In this document: positions 1 through 11,500 of the stretch, one piece after another
How the letters are laid out: each line of letters opens with the position of its first letter
Numbering within the stretch: the stretch's first letter is position 1
Assembly: GCA_014871385.1 (NCBI GenBank)
Contig: CM026422.1
Coordinates: forward strand, 16,556,153-16,620,152
Length of the DNA: 64,000 nt
Origin: Ceratodon purpureus
Taxonomy: Eukaryota > Streptophyta > Bryopsida > Pseudoditrichales > Ditrichaceae
Direction: 5' to 3'
Notes under the pieces: generated by a model
Told to the model about the DNA's origin: nothing
The model's database searches: none
What the model saw: the letters and a program-made list of their open reading frames with translations, nothing else
Made by a program: the position numbers and the translations under genes

Positions 1-130
1 TTAAAACAAATTTCTCCCGCGAGCAAAATAAACAAGTTAAAAAGCCTCATAAGAAGTAAATAATAATAATCATAATAAATCATAATAAAGAAGTAATTTC
101 GCAAAAAAAAAAAAAAACAAAATTCAAAAA
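1..130. other. AT-rich flank left of the satellite
   Basis: AT-rich sequence with a short (taa/cataa)n stretch at about 60-90 and a poly-A run at 105-117. No gene is visible. Just before the first full satellite unit, at about 131-142, lies an inverted fragment of the satellite motif (GGCTTTGCTACT, the reverse complement of the unit's AGTAGCAAAGCC). The left edge of the array is therefore rearranged. Confidence 0.6.
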
Positions 131-3100
131 GGCTTTGCTACTCATTGGAGGCTCGTGGCCTCCTCGGCCAGGGCTCCATGCTACTGCTCCACAGTGGTTT
201 CTGCTCCGAAACGAGTAGCAAAGCCGCAAGCATACAAATGGAATTAAAAAAAAACTTAACCACCAAGCCTCATTGGAGGCTCGCGGCCTCCTCGGCCGGG
301 GCTCCTTGCTACTGCTCCACAGTGGTTTCTGCTCCGAAACGAGTAGCAAAGCCGCAAGCATACAAATGGAATTTAAAAAAAAAAAACCACCAAGCCTCAT
401 TGGAGGCTCGCGGCCTCCTCGGCCGGGGCATCTTGCTACTGCTCCACAGTGGTTTCTGCTCCGAAACGAGTAGCAAAGCCGCAAGCATACAAATGGAATT
501 AAAGAAAATATAAACCACCAAGCCTCATTGGAGGCTCGCGGCCTCCTCGGCCGGGGCTCCTTGCTACTGCTCCACAGTGGTTTCTGCTCCGAAACGAGTA
601 GCAAAGCCGCAAGCATACAAATGAAATTTAAAAAAAAAAAAACCACCAAGCCTCATTGGAGGCTCGCGGCCTCCTCGGCCGGGGCATCTTGCTACTGCTC
701 CACAGTGGTTTCTGCTCCGAAACGAGTAGCAAAGCCGCAAGCATACAAATGAAATTAAAAAAAATATGAACCACCAAGCCTCATTGGAGGCTCGCGGCCT
801 CCTCGGCCGGGGCTCCTTGCTACTGCTCCACAGTGGTTTCTGCTCCGAAACGAGTAGCAAAGCCGCAAGCATACAAATGGAATTAAAAAAAATATGAACC
901 ACCAAGCCTCATTGGAGGCTCGCGGCCTCCTCGGCCGGGGCATCTTGCTACTGCTCCACAGTGGTTTCTGCTCCGAAACGAGTAGCAAAGCCGCAAGCAT
1001 ACAAATGGAATTAAAAAAAAACTTAACCACCAAGCCTCATTGGAGGCTCGCGGCCTCCTCGGCCGGGGCTCCTTGCTACTGCTCCACAGTGGTTTCTGCT
1101 CCGAAACGAGTAGCAAAGCCGCAAGCATACAAATGGAATTAAAAAAAATATAAACCACCAAGCCTCATTGGAGGCTCGCGGCCTCCTCGGCCCGGGCTCC
1201 TTGCTACTGCTCCAGAGTGGTTTCTGCTCCGAAACGAGTAGCAAAGCCGCAAGCATACAAATGGAATTAAAAAAAAACTTAACCACCAAGCCTCATTGGA
1301 GGCTCGCGGCCTCCTCGGCCGGGGCTCCTTGCTACTGCTCCACAGTGGTTTCTGCTCCGAAACGAGTAGCAAAGCCGCAAGCATACAAATGGAATTTAAA
1401 AAAAAAAAACCACCAAGCCTCATTGGAGGCTCGCGGCCTCCTCGGCCGGGGCATCTTGCTACTGCTCCACAGTGGTTTCTGCTCCGAAACGAGTAGCAAA
1501 GCCGCAAGCATACAAATGAAATTTAAAAAAAAAAAAACCACCAAGCCTCATTGGAGGCTCGCGGCCTCCTCGGCCGGGGCATCTTGCTACTGCTCCACAG
1601 TGGTTTCTGCTCCGAAACGAGTAGCAAAGCCGCAAGCATACAAATGAAATTAAAAAAAAAAAACCACCAAGCCTCATTGGAGGCTCGCGGCCTCCTCGGC
1701 CGGGGCTCCTTGCTACTGCTCCACAGTGGTTTCTGCTCCGAAACGAGTAGCAAAGCCGCAAGCATACAAATGGAATTAAAAAAAATATGAACCACCAAGC
1801 CTCATTGGAGGCTCGCGGCCTCCTCGGCCGGGGCATCTTGCTACTGCTCCACAGTGGTTTCTGCTCCGAAACGAGTAGCAAAGCCGCAAGCATACAAATG
1901 GAATTAAAAAAAAACTTAACCACCAAGCCTCATTGGAGGCTCGCGGCCTCCTCGGCCGGGGCTCCTTGCTACTGCTCCACAGTGGTTTCTGCTCCGAAAC
2001 GAGTAGCAAAGCCGCAAGCATACAAATGGAATTAAAAAAAAAAAACCACCAAGCCTCATTGGAGGCTCGCGGCCTCCTCGGCCGGGGCTCCTTGCTACTG
2101 CTCCACAGTGGTTTCTGCTCCGAAACGAGTAGCAAAGCCGCAAGCATACAAATGGAATTAAAGAAAATATAAACCACCAAGCCTCATTGGAGGCTCGCGG
2201 CCTCCTCGGCCGGGGCATCTTGCTACTGCTCCACAGTGGTTTCTGCTCCGAAACGAGTAGCAAAGCCGCAAGCATACAAATGAAATTTAAAAAAAAAAAA
2301 ACCACCAAGCCTCATTGGAGGCTCGCGGCCTCCTCGGCCGGGGCATCTTGCTACTGCTCCACAGTGGTTTCTGCTCCGAAACGAGTAGCAAAGCCGCAAG
2401 CATACAAATGAAATTTTAAAAAAAAAAAACCACCAAGCCTCATTGGAGGCTCGCGGCCTCCTCGGCCGGGGCATCTTGCTACTGCTCCACAGTGGTTTCT
2501 GCTCCGAAACGAGTAGCAAAGCCGCAAGCATACAAATGAAATTTTAAAAAAATATGAACCACCAAGCCTCATTGGAGGCTCGCGGCCTCCTCGGCCGGGG
2601 CATCTTGCTACTGCTCCACAGTGGTTTCTGCTCCGAAACGAGTAGCAAAGCCGCAAGCATACAAATGAAATTTTAAAAAAAAAAAACCACCAAGCCTCAT
2701 TGGAGGCTCGCGGCCTCCTCGGCCGGGGCATCTTGCTACTGCTCCACAGTGGTTTCTGCTCCGAAACGAGTAGCAAAGCCGCAAGCATACAAATGGAATT
2801 AAAAAAAAACTTAACCACCAAGCCTCATTGGAGGCTCGCGGCCTCCTCGGCCGGGGCTCCTTGCTACTGCTCCACAGTGGTTTCTGCTCCGAAACGAGTA
2901 GCAAAGCCGCAAGCATACAAATGGAATTAAAAAAAAACTTATCCACCAAGCCTCATTGGAGGCTCGCGGCCTCCTCGGCCGGGGCTCCTTGCTACTGCTC
3001 CACAGTGGTTTCTGCTCCGAAACGAGTAGCAAAGCCGCAAGCATACAAATGAAATTTAAAAAAAAAAAAACCACCAAGCCTCATTGGAGGCTCGCGGCCT

Positions 3101-6100
3101 CCTCGGCCGGGGCATCTTGCTACTGCTCCACAGTGGTTTCTGCTCCGAAACAAGTAGCAAAGCCGCAAGCATACAAATGAAATTAAAAAAAAAAAACCAC
3201 CAAGCCTCATTGGAGGCTCGCGGCCTCCTCGGCCGGGGCTCCTTGCTACTGCTCCACAGTGGTTTCTGCTCCGAAACGAGTAGCAAAGCCGCAAGCATAC
3301 AAATGGAATTAAAAAAAATATGAACCACCAAGCCTCATTGGAGGCTCGCGGCCTCCTCGGCCGGGGCATCTTGCTACTGCTCCACAGTGGTTTCTGCTCC
3401 GAAACGAGTAGCAAAGCCGCAAGCATACAAATGGAATTAAAAAAAAACTTAACCACCAAGCCTCATTGGAGGCTCGCGGCCTCCTCGGCCGGGGCTCCTT
3501 GCTACTGCTCCACAGTGGTTTCTGCTCCGAAACGAGTAGCAAAGCCGCAAGCATACAAATGGAATTAAAAAAAAAAAACCACCAAGCCTCATTGGAGGCT
3601 CGCGGCCTCCTCGGCCGGGGCTCCTTGCTACTGCTCCACAGTGGTTTCTGCTCCGAAACGAGTAGCAAAGCCGCAAGCATACAAATGGAATTAAAGAAAA
3701 TATAAACCACCAAGCCTCATTGGAGGCTCGCGGCCTCCTCGGCCGGGGCATCTTGCTACTGCTCCACAGTGGTTTCTGCTCCGAAACGAGTAGCAAAGCC
3801 GCAAGCATACAAATGAAATTTAAAAAAAAAAAAACCACCAAGCCTCATTGGAGGCTCGCGGCCTCCTCGGCCGGGGCATCTTGCTACTGCTCCACAGTGG
3901 TTTCTGCTCCGAAACGAGTAGCAAAGCCGCAAGCATACAAATGAAATTTAAAAAAAAAAAAACCACCAAGCCTCATTGGAGGCTCGCGGCCTCCTCGGCC
4001 GGGGCATCTTGCTACTGCTCCACAGTGGTTTCTGCTCCGAAACGAGTAGCAAAGCCGCAAGCATACAAATGAAATTTAAAAAAAAAAAAACCACCAAGCC
4101 TCATTGGAGGCTCGCGGCCTCCTCGGCCGGGGCATCTTGCTACTGCTCCACAGTGGTTTCTGCTCCGAAACGAGTAGCAAAGCCGCAAGCATACAAATGG
4201 AATTAAAAAAAATATGAACCACCAAGCCTCATTGGAGGCTCGCGGCCTCCTCGGCCGGGGCATCTTGCTACTGCTCCACAGTGGTTTCTGCTCCGAAACG
4301 AGTAGCAAAGCCGCAAGCATACAAATGGAATTAAAAAAAAACTTAACCACCAAGCCTCATTGGAGGCTCGCGGCCTCCTCGGCCGGGGCTCCTTGCTACT
4401 GCTCCACAGTGGTTTCTGCTCCGAAACGAGTAGCAAAGCCGCAAGCATACAAATGGAATTAAAAAAAAACTTATCCACCAAGCCTCATTGGAGGCTCGCG
4501 GCCTCCTCGGCCGGGGCTCCTTGCTACTGCTCCACAGTGGTTTCTGCTCCGAAACGAGTAGCAAAGCCGCAAGCATACAAATGAAATTTAAAAAAAAAAA
4601 AACCACCAAGCCTCATTGGAGGCTCGCGGCCTCCTCGGCCGGGGCATCTTGCTACTGCTCCACAGTGGTTTCTGCTCCGAAACAAGTAGCAAAGCCGCAA
4701 GCATACAAATGAAATTAAAAAAAAAAAACCACCAAGCCTCATTGGAGGCTCGCGGCCTCCTCGGCCGGGGCTCCTTGCTACTGCTCCACAGTGGTTTCTG
4801 CTCCGAAACGAGTAGCAAAGCCGCAAGCATACAAATGGAATTAAAAAAAATATGAACCACCAAGCCTCATTGGAGGCTCGCGGCCTCCTCGGCCGGGGCA
4901 TCTTGCTACTGCTCCACAGTGGTTTCTGCTCCGAAACGAGTAGCAAAGCCGCAAGCATACAAATGGAATTAAAAAAAAACTTAACCACCAAGCCTCATTG
5001 GAGGCTCGCGGCCTCCTCGGCCGGGGCTCCTTGCTACTGCTCCACAGTGGTTTCTGCTCCGAAACGAGTAGCAAAGCCGCAAGCATACAAATGGAATTAA
5101 AAAAAATATAAACCACCAAGCCTCATTGGAGGCTCGCGGCCTCCTCGGCCCGGGCTCCTTGCTACTGCTCCAGAGTGGTTTCTGCTCCGAAACGAGTAGC
5201 AAAGCCGCAAGCATACAAATGGAATTAAAGAAAATATAAACCACCAAGCCTCATTGGAGGCTCGCGGCCTCCTCGGCCGGGGCATCTTGCTACTGCTCCA
5301 CAGTGGTTTCTGCTCCGAAACGAGTAGCAAAGCCGCAAGCATACAAATGAAATTTAAAAAAAAAAAAACCACCAAGCCTCATTGGAGGCTCGCGGCCTCC
5401 TCGGCCGGGGCATCTTGCTACTGCTCCACAGTGGTTTCTGCTCCGAAACGAGTAGCAAAGCCGCAAGCATACAAATGGAATTAAAGAAAATATAAACCAC
5501 CAAGCCTCATTGGAGGCTCGCGGCCTCCTCGGCCGGGGCATCTTGCTACTGCTCCACAGTGGTTTCTGCTCCGAAACGAGTAGCAAAGCCGCAAGCATAC
5601 AAATGAAATTTAAAAAAAAAAAAAACCACCAAGCCTCATTGGAGGCTCGCGGCCTCCTCGGCCGGGGCATCTTGCTACTGCTCCACAGTGGTTTCTGCTC
5701 CGAAACGAGTAGCAAAGCCGCAAGCATACAAATGAAATTTTAAAAAAATATGAACCACCAAGCCTCATTGGAGGCTCGCGGCCTCCTCGGCCGGGGCTCC
5801 TTGCTACTGCTCCACAGTGGTTTCTGCTCCGAAACGAGTAGCAAATCCGCAAGCATACAAATGGAATTAAAAAAAATATGAACCACCAAGCCTCATTGGA
5901 GGCTCGCGGCCTCCTCGGCCGGGGCTCCTTGCTACTGCTCCACAGTGGTTTCTGCTCCGAAACGAGTAGCAAAGCCGCAAGCATACAAATGGAATTAAAA
6001 AAAAAAAACCACCAAGCCTCATTGGAGGCTCGCGGCCTCCTCGGCCGGGGCATCTTGCTACTGCTCCACAGTGGTTTCTGCTCCGAAACGAGTAGCAAAG

Positions 6101-6370
6101 CCGCAAGCATACAAATGGAATTAAAGAAAATATAAACCACCAAGCCTCATTGGAGGCTCGCGGCCTCCTCGGCCGGGGCATCTTGCTACTGCTCCACAGT
6201 GGTTTCTGCTCCGAAACGAGTAGCAAAGCCGCAAGCATACAAATGAAATTTTAAAAAAAAAAAACCACCAAGCCTCATTGGAGGCTCGCGGCCTCCTCGG
6301 CCGGGGCATCTTGCTACTGCTCCACAGTGGTTTCTGCTCCGAAACAAGTAGCAAAGCCGCAAGCATACAG
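131..6370. repeat. Satellite array, about 49 units of about 128 bp
   Basis: Forty-nine head-to-tail units repeat every 127-129 bp. I counted them by the recurring GGAGGCTCGCGGCCTCC block, from 147 to 6280. Each unit has a GC-rich core of about 110 bp that is almost invariant, followed by a variable A-tract linker. Variation is concentrated in three places: GGGGCTCC versus GGGGCATC in the core, GGAATT versus GAAATT before the linker, and the linker itself (poly-A, AAACTTA, AAATATGA, AAAGAAAATATA). The first unit (about 142-250) is diverged, and the last is cut off after AAGCATACAG. Long open frames occur on both strands only because the unit lacks stops; the period is not a multiple of three, so they are not genes. 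Known plant satellites of 120-180 bp often form heterochromatin or centromeric domains. Whether this one does is unknown. Confidence 0.97.
1523..5119. repeat. Higher-order repeat within the satellite, 12-unit period
   Basis: The same succession of core and linker variants recurs with a shift of 1,533 then 1,532 bp. Blocks starting near 1551, 3084 and 4616 are essentially identical, including linker lengths. The AACAAGTAGC variant appears in the second and third copies (about 3149 and 4681) but not in the first. Twelve monomers of about 127.7 bp make one period. Such higher-order structure normally arises by unequal exchange of multi-monomer blocks and implies recent homogenisation. The third copy breaks off after about four units. 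Confidence 0.85.
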
Positions 6371-6734
6371 AGGAGAGCAACCCGAAGCACCCTAAACCCG
6401 AAGTAGCAACAGCAGAGAAATAAACCCGAACACCAAGAAGTGAAGCAATTCCCACTCCCCAAACCTCCAATCTCCAGTACCGCAATCTCCATTCCCCAAA
6501 CCCAACTCACTTTCAAATTCACATTCTCCGAACCGAAGTGTAGCAAATCCCGAATCCCGAAACCAAGTTCATCCGTAGTATCCGAAATCCGAATCTAAAA
6601 ACCCCAAGTCGCGAATCTTCTTCAAGCACAAGCATTTCTCGAATTTAACTTCACCACACATCCCAACAACCGCGGAACCCGAACCCACAACATTCAGAAT
6701 CCCTACACAAAGAATCCGCAACATTCTCAAATCC
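6371..6734. other. C/A-rich flank with scattered CCCGAA motifs
   Basis: Unusually G-poor, C/A-rich plus strand with many CCGAA/CCCGAA words. Around 6531-6560 it reads CTCCGAACCGAAGTGTAGC, close to the satellite core CTCCGAAACGAGTAGC, so this flank may be related to the source of the satellite. It may also hold the 3' end of the minus-strand gene at 6735-7924. No independent gene is seen. Confidence 0.45.
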
Positions 6735-7924
6735 TTAAATCTTCCCAACAGCCGCGAATCTCATCCACTCAAGAGAAACGCAACAAGCTTCAAATCCGCA
6801 AGCAAACCCATCAAACCCAAGCACCCACCAAGCACTCATACAAACATCCAAGCACCGAAGCACCCTGCAATCTCTCAACAATCCCCCTCGAACTCCCAAC
6901 CAGCTTCCAGCAAGTAGTTTGAGCAAACACAAAAGCTCGCCTACCTCGTCGTCGTTGTCGTCGTCGTCGTGCAGGTCCTGAAGCTGGTCTTCGACGTGGT
7001 CCCCGTGCTGCACTCCGACCTGATCCTCGAGCTCCACACCTCCATCGACCTCCACGAGATCACCTTCGCCGCGGCCGCCCACAATCTCCACAGGCTGCGC
7101 AGCCATTGCTCTCCCTCCCTCTCCTGCGTCGAGAATACCTTGCCTCGCTCTTCTCGCTTCGAGACGCAGGTGCTCAAACTCGATGCAATCTCCAACTGCG
7201 GAGCCACCAGATAGATCCCCGACCCCTCTCATCCTCTCGGGGCTCTGTGTAAAAATAGCAAACAAATAAATTCATGATTCCTGTGTGTCAAGTGCCGCGG
7301 CCCTCTCGATGAGACTTATGATTCGAATGTGTAAATTGCCGCGGCCCCTCTCAAATAGACTTAGAACGAACCTCACATACTTTATTAAAACTTTTCAATT
7401 ACTTACGTTTTACTAAAACACTAGATTACACAAATAATTCACATCACCGTCGTAATAGAGAGAATATAAATACTTACCTTGTCGGGGTTTAAACAAAAGT
7501 CTGATTGAGAATCAGGCTCCCCTGTCGAGAACTCATTGAATGAAATCGATGGTTGCGGAGACTCTAGTTTCTGACTACAATTAAAGACTAATTCTTCACT
7601 CATGGCCTCACGTGCTCCTCTTCTTAAATGTACAACCTGTTCCTGCTCGTGGTTCTCGACGTCCGTGTTCTCTAATAATTCCTCTTTCTCCTCTACTATA
7701 GAGTCAAGAATGAGTTTGCGAAGGCTACAAAACTTCAAAGCTACAGGCAGGTCTCCTCCTCTCCGTTTCACGGGTGCACTCAAATGGTCACTTTTAAAAT
7801 CTACCTGCTTACGTGATGCTCTCCTCTTTCTAGCTCTTCTATTTGTAAAATCAGTGCGGCCAGGTTTCCTTCTCTGTTTAGGAGTAACATAAGTGGAGGG
7901 AGATGGCCCTCCACTCTGCTTCAT
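6735..7924 (-). CDS. Two-exon hypothetical protein, basic N-terminus and acidic C-terminus
   Basis: I do not recognise the family. Exon 1 runs 7924-7478 (149 codons from the first in-frame ATG, MKQSGG). It ends at a strong donor, AAG then GTAAGTATTT. The next exon begins at 7244 after a good pyrimidine-rich acceptor (TTTTTACACAG), and both boundaries are phase 0, so the frame is kept. Exon 1 is rich in Lys/Arg clusters (KQRRKP, NRRARKRRASRKQ, VKRRGG), which suggests nuclear localisation. Exon 2 turns acidic (LVEVDGGVELEDQVG, then LHDDDDNDDE). The end is uncertain: the frame stays open to a stop at 6735-6737, but a plausible donor (GAG then GTAGGC) lies near 6945, after the Asp run. The GC-rich plus-strand frame at 6969-7214 is taken as its antisense shadow. 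A TATTTAAG box lies about 60 bp upstream. It could be an accessory gene of the neighbouring MULE-like locus. Confidence 0.5.
7274..7362. repeat. 44-bp tandem duplication inside an intron
   Basis: Two adjacent copies (7274-7317 and 7318-7362) both start ATGATTC, share TGCCGCGGCCC near the middle and end AGACTT. They are about 75-80% alike. They lie in the predicted 233-bp intron of the minus-strand gene at 6735-7924. Confidence 0.7.
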
Positions 7925-7982
7925 GTGTCTAACCAAGGGAAGGACTCTCTCACAAAAAGACTTTCATGAAAACTTCTCCCTA

Positions 7983-7990
7983 CTTAAATA
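7983..7990 (-). promoter_or_regulatory. TATA-like box TATTTAAG
   Basis: On the minus strand TATTTAAG lies about 60 bp upstream of the ATG at 7924, a workable TATA distance. The same octamer occurs upstream of the other small minus-strand gene (start 12946), in a similar context. Confidence 0.45.
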
Positions 7991-8560
7991 CCTCTCACGT
8001 ACAACTATTCTCCTATAACCCTAAGTTGATATACAATCTCAACAACTGACACAGTGTCTGCCCACTTTATATTAAGAATATATTTAACAATTCTATAATT
8101 GAAGCTAGATTTAAAATATCAACCTTTAATTATAAGGAATATATCTAAGTGCACTATAAATTGAAAGATTTGAATCTAGCACTTCAATCATGCTCCTTTT
8201 TATATTCATTGTTTTAAATGTAGAATTAAAATGACGGCTCATTCTAATCTTATAATACATCATGTCAAATAGAATCCGCTCTACGATTCAAATTTTAAAG
8301 TACAGTTCAATAAACCTTACCTCATATACTTAGACCTGCAAAAAGTGGCACTGTAATTAGTTAGCGCCGCCTCTCTTAAATCATACATTCGTTACCTAAC
8401 TGACAGCATCATTCCCCAACTATTCACATGGACATTCCAACCTGAATAAAATGATCATCAACGATGCATCATTCCTCTCACTTTGCTCTCGCGATAGCGC
8501 TTGGCTGATACACTCACTCTCCTCCCTTCTTCCACTAGTATCTCTGAGTTGCCTGCGAAC
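7991..8560. other. Divergent intergenic region of the MULE locus
   Basis: About 570 bp of AT-rich DNA between two head-to-head genes, so it probably carries both promoters. Three pyrimidine-rich or AT-rich blocks are visible but no clear plus-strand TATA box. A possible 3' splice site (TTCTTCCACTAG at about 8527-8538) just before the first in-frame ATG of the transposase gene leaves room for an upstream 5' exon. No other feature is seen. Confidence 0.4.
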
Positions 8561-11500
8561 ATGGGGATGGTCTGTCTGTACGCCCAAGGCATGGGCATCC
8601 CTCTTAGGTTTCGCGTAGATGACAATGGTCTAGCTACGGTGTCCTCTCTTCGCCTCAGTCTCAGATTCCATTTCCGTGAGGATTCCATCAGTATAGAGGA
8701 GGAGATCTTTGATGACGTTACTGCCGAGGTTACCCACACCCTCGGGCAACCTTCAGTGAGAGATGAGAACAACATGTTGCAGTGGAGACTCCTCCCTGGA
8801 TCCTACAGAGTCTATGGTCTTACTGATTCTCTGATGGCTGCATCCACTGAGATCCTCACCCCCCGTCGCTCTTCTACTTGCACAATTCAGACTCCCTTAC
8901 CTCGTGATGTCAAGGTCAAAGTCGAGCCTGGTACCGAGACTTCAGATGTAGAGAAACCTCCTCCGACCGTCATATCTCTGTCCTCTGATGACGAAGTCAG
9001 TCCCGTCAAGTTGGTGCCTAAGGTCCATGCAGATGCTCCTCCTTCCAATGTGTCTCCTCCATTGTCCCAGGTCACAGTTAGCATTGTTCCGCTCCTTCAA
9101 GAGATTGCTAAGACGCGTGGGTCCAAAAACATTTTGAAGAAGATAGACTATTCCACTATTAGACACGAGAGAGTAGAGTACTTGCCTGCGAAGTTTGATG
9201 GTCCGGTTCTTTTTGAGTTGCCCCCAGCTGCTGCAGGATCCTCTAAGCTCGCCGCCAAGTCAATGCAGGGAATGGACAAACGATACGACGGACACTTGTG
9301 GACCAAGACCATCACAACAAACATCAAAAACGACTTCGGACTCTCTTTTCGAAGTTCCACCTGCGTCGGATGGCTGCGGTGCACGAACGAGGAGTGTGAC
9401 TTCCTGAAGCGTGTTCCCAAGATCTTCGAGGTTAACGAGACTGAGTTCGAAGGCTGTACCCTGGAAGCTTTTGTCATCGATCAGCCTCCTCCATCTGACT
9501 CCACGCTAGTGTGCAAGGTATGTAAAGAACCTCCATCATGTGTAGCTACATGCGAGGCTAAGATTTATTATGTTGTGGGCAAACCAAATCAGACTAGAGC
9601 TTGTATTCACATAGGAACACATCATCATCCAGTGAAAGTTGGAGACTACAGAGACTCTAAAGCAGAGATTAGTAGCTTAATAGAAGAGCAGGTAGAGATG
9701 AACAACAAAGCAACAAAGAGCGCCGTTGTCCTGGAGGCGAGCAAACTCCTCATCGGCAGCTACCTTCTACAGCCCGAGGATGCACCACCGAGGAAGCTGA
9801 CGATGGAGGAGCTGGTTCCTGTTCTGGATCGATGCAAAGATATGGCGTCGCCGAACATCCGCAACAAAGTCGCCACCTTCAAAAGATTCAAAAGGTACGG
9901 AATCATGGACGGTATCACCAAGCTCCGTGGTAACAGTCTCTGGGCGTATGTCCAGGAGAATAGGTTTCCTGGTCAGGGATCGATGCGTGACAAAGTCTTC
10001 CTCTTCAAGATGTCGGAGGTTAGGCCGGGAAGTGGTGTCGACTTGGTCAGCCGAATGCAAGCTGGTGGCGACTTGGAGAACGCATGGATCATGTTCGACC
10101 ATGTAAAACGCGTCAAAGACTGGTCGACCATGGCGTGCCATGTGTACGACGCCACGTACTGCCGCGTGATGACAATCGCCACTTGCGACATGCAGTCTGA
10201 GGACACGGACGCCCAGCTCGTCTTCTGGAAAAACCTGAACCTGGTCATGGAGATCAATGGCGTTGCAGCGCCGAACTTCAAGGGGTTCATGGCGGATAAC
10301 GCACAGGCCAATTGGAATGCAGTGCGGATCCTTTACGGCAATGGCAACAAAGAGGACCCAATGGAGGACCGAGAGAGGTCGTGCTTGTTCCACTGGACTC
10401 AGAACATGGTGGCGTATACGCAGAAGCACTTCCCCGAAGAACTCTGGGAACAGCACAAGAAGATGTGCATTCAGTACAAGAATGCGACCAGCATGGCAGA
10501 GGCGGAAACTCTGTACCACGCGTTGCGAGCATGGTGGGCATCCACCGGGGTCGTTGGCGAAAGCGGGCTCATCAAACTCGATCAGTGGCTGTCATTCTGG
10601 CACCACCGCTTCCGCCAATGGGGGGGATTCATGACCGAGGTATTATCTCTGAACTCTGTTTTGATGTTTTTGATACTGGTTTCCTAGCCCTAACCTACAA
10701 AACTCTAATCCGTGAATCTAATGGCACCTACTGTCAAAATTGCAGAAATTCACGGAAGAAGAACTCACAGAGATGCCCACCTGTAACCTCGCCGAAACAG
10801 TTCACAACAAGTGGCTCCAGGCTTCTGGAAACAACGGGAACGACCTCTACGTTGCTACCGTGGACGATTTCGTTCGGGCTTTTCTTCAAGTTGTTAACTA
10901 CTACCAATTCCTCAAAGGTGACGTCGGCGGAACAGGACCGTCCAAGAAGGAACTCAGACTCCGGATGGCTGAACGCAACGCCAAGAAATGGGGAAATCCT
11001 ACACTGCTCGATAAGCCCATGCTCGATATGCCAGGCGCGGATGAGTTCTGCACCCGTCAGCCTATCATGCCAGGAGCGGAAGTCTTCGGTTCACAGAAGC
11101 GAAAAGCCGACGTCCCCATCGGAGCTGACGAGGAGTCTCATCGCCCGGACAAGACAAACTTCTCACGCCCAAGAGGCCCAAGACGTGCCGTCAGGGCTCG
11201 CCCTATGCAGATGCCCGTCATTGTGGAAGACGACTCCGAACACGACACCGAGGTACAATGTACGCAACCTCCTGCCCAGGAAGTTGATTCCCCTTTACCT
11301 TCACCTGTGAACAAGGGCGGCATTCGCCATGTCAACGCGGTTGAAGAAACCAAGGTGGACGTGAAGGAGTGGCACATTTCGAGACTTCACAAACTTTCTG
11401 CGAAGTGCTGCTGGGCCCAGAGAGCTGAAACGAAGAAGAAGTGCACTGAGAGAATCGTCAGGGGGCCCCTTTGCACAGCTGCACCGACCTACACTGGGCT

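Noticed and set aside
131-6370. CRISPR-like array
   Set aside because: Regular spacing and dyads are present, but the whole unit repeats with only A-tract linkers between, there are no unique spacers, and the context is plant nuclear DNA.
80-6546. Dozens of long frames on both strands in the satellite
   Set aside because: They are translations of one stop-poor ~128-bp repeat in shifting frames; the same peptide recurs every three units in each frame and nothing suggests expression as protein.
6969-7214. GC3-rich plus-strand frame
   Set aside because: The opposite strand offers a spliced frame with strong donor and acceptor, so the plus frame is more likely its shadow. Not fully excluded.
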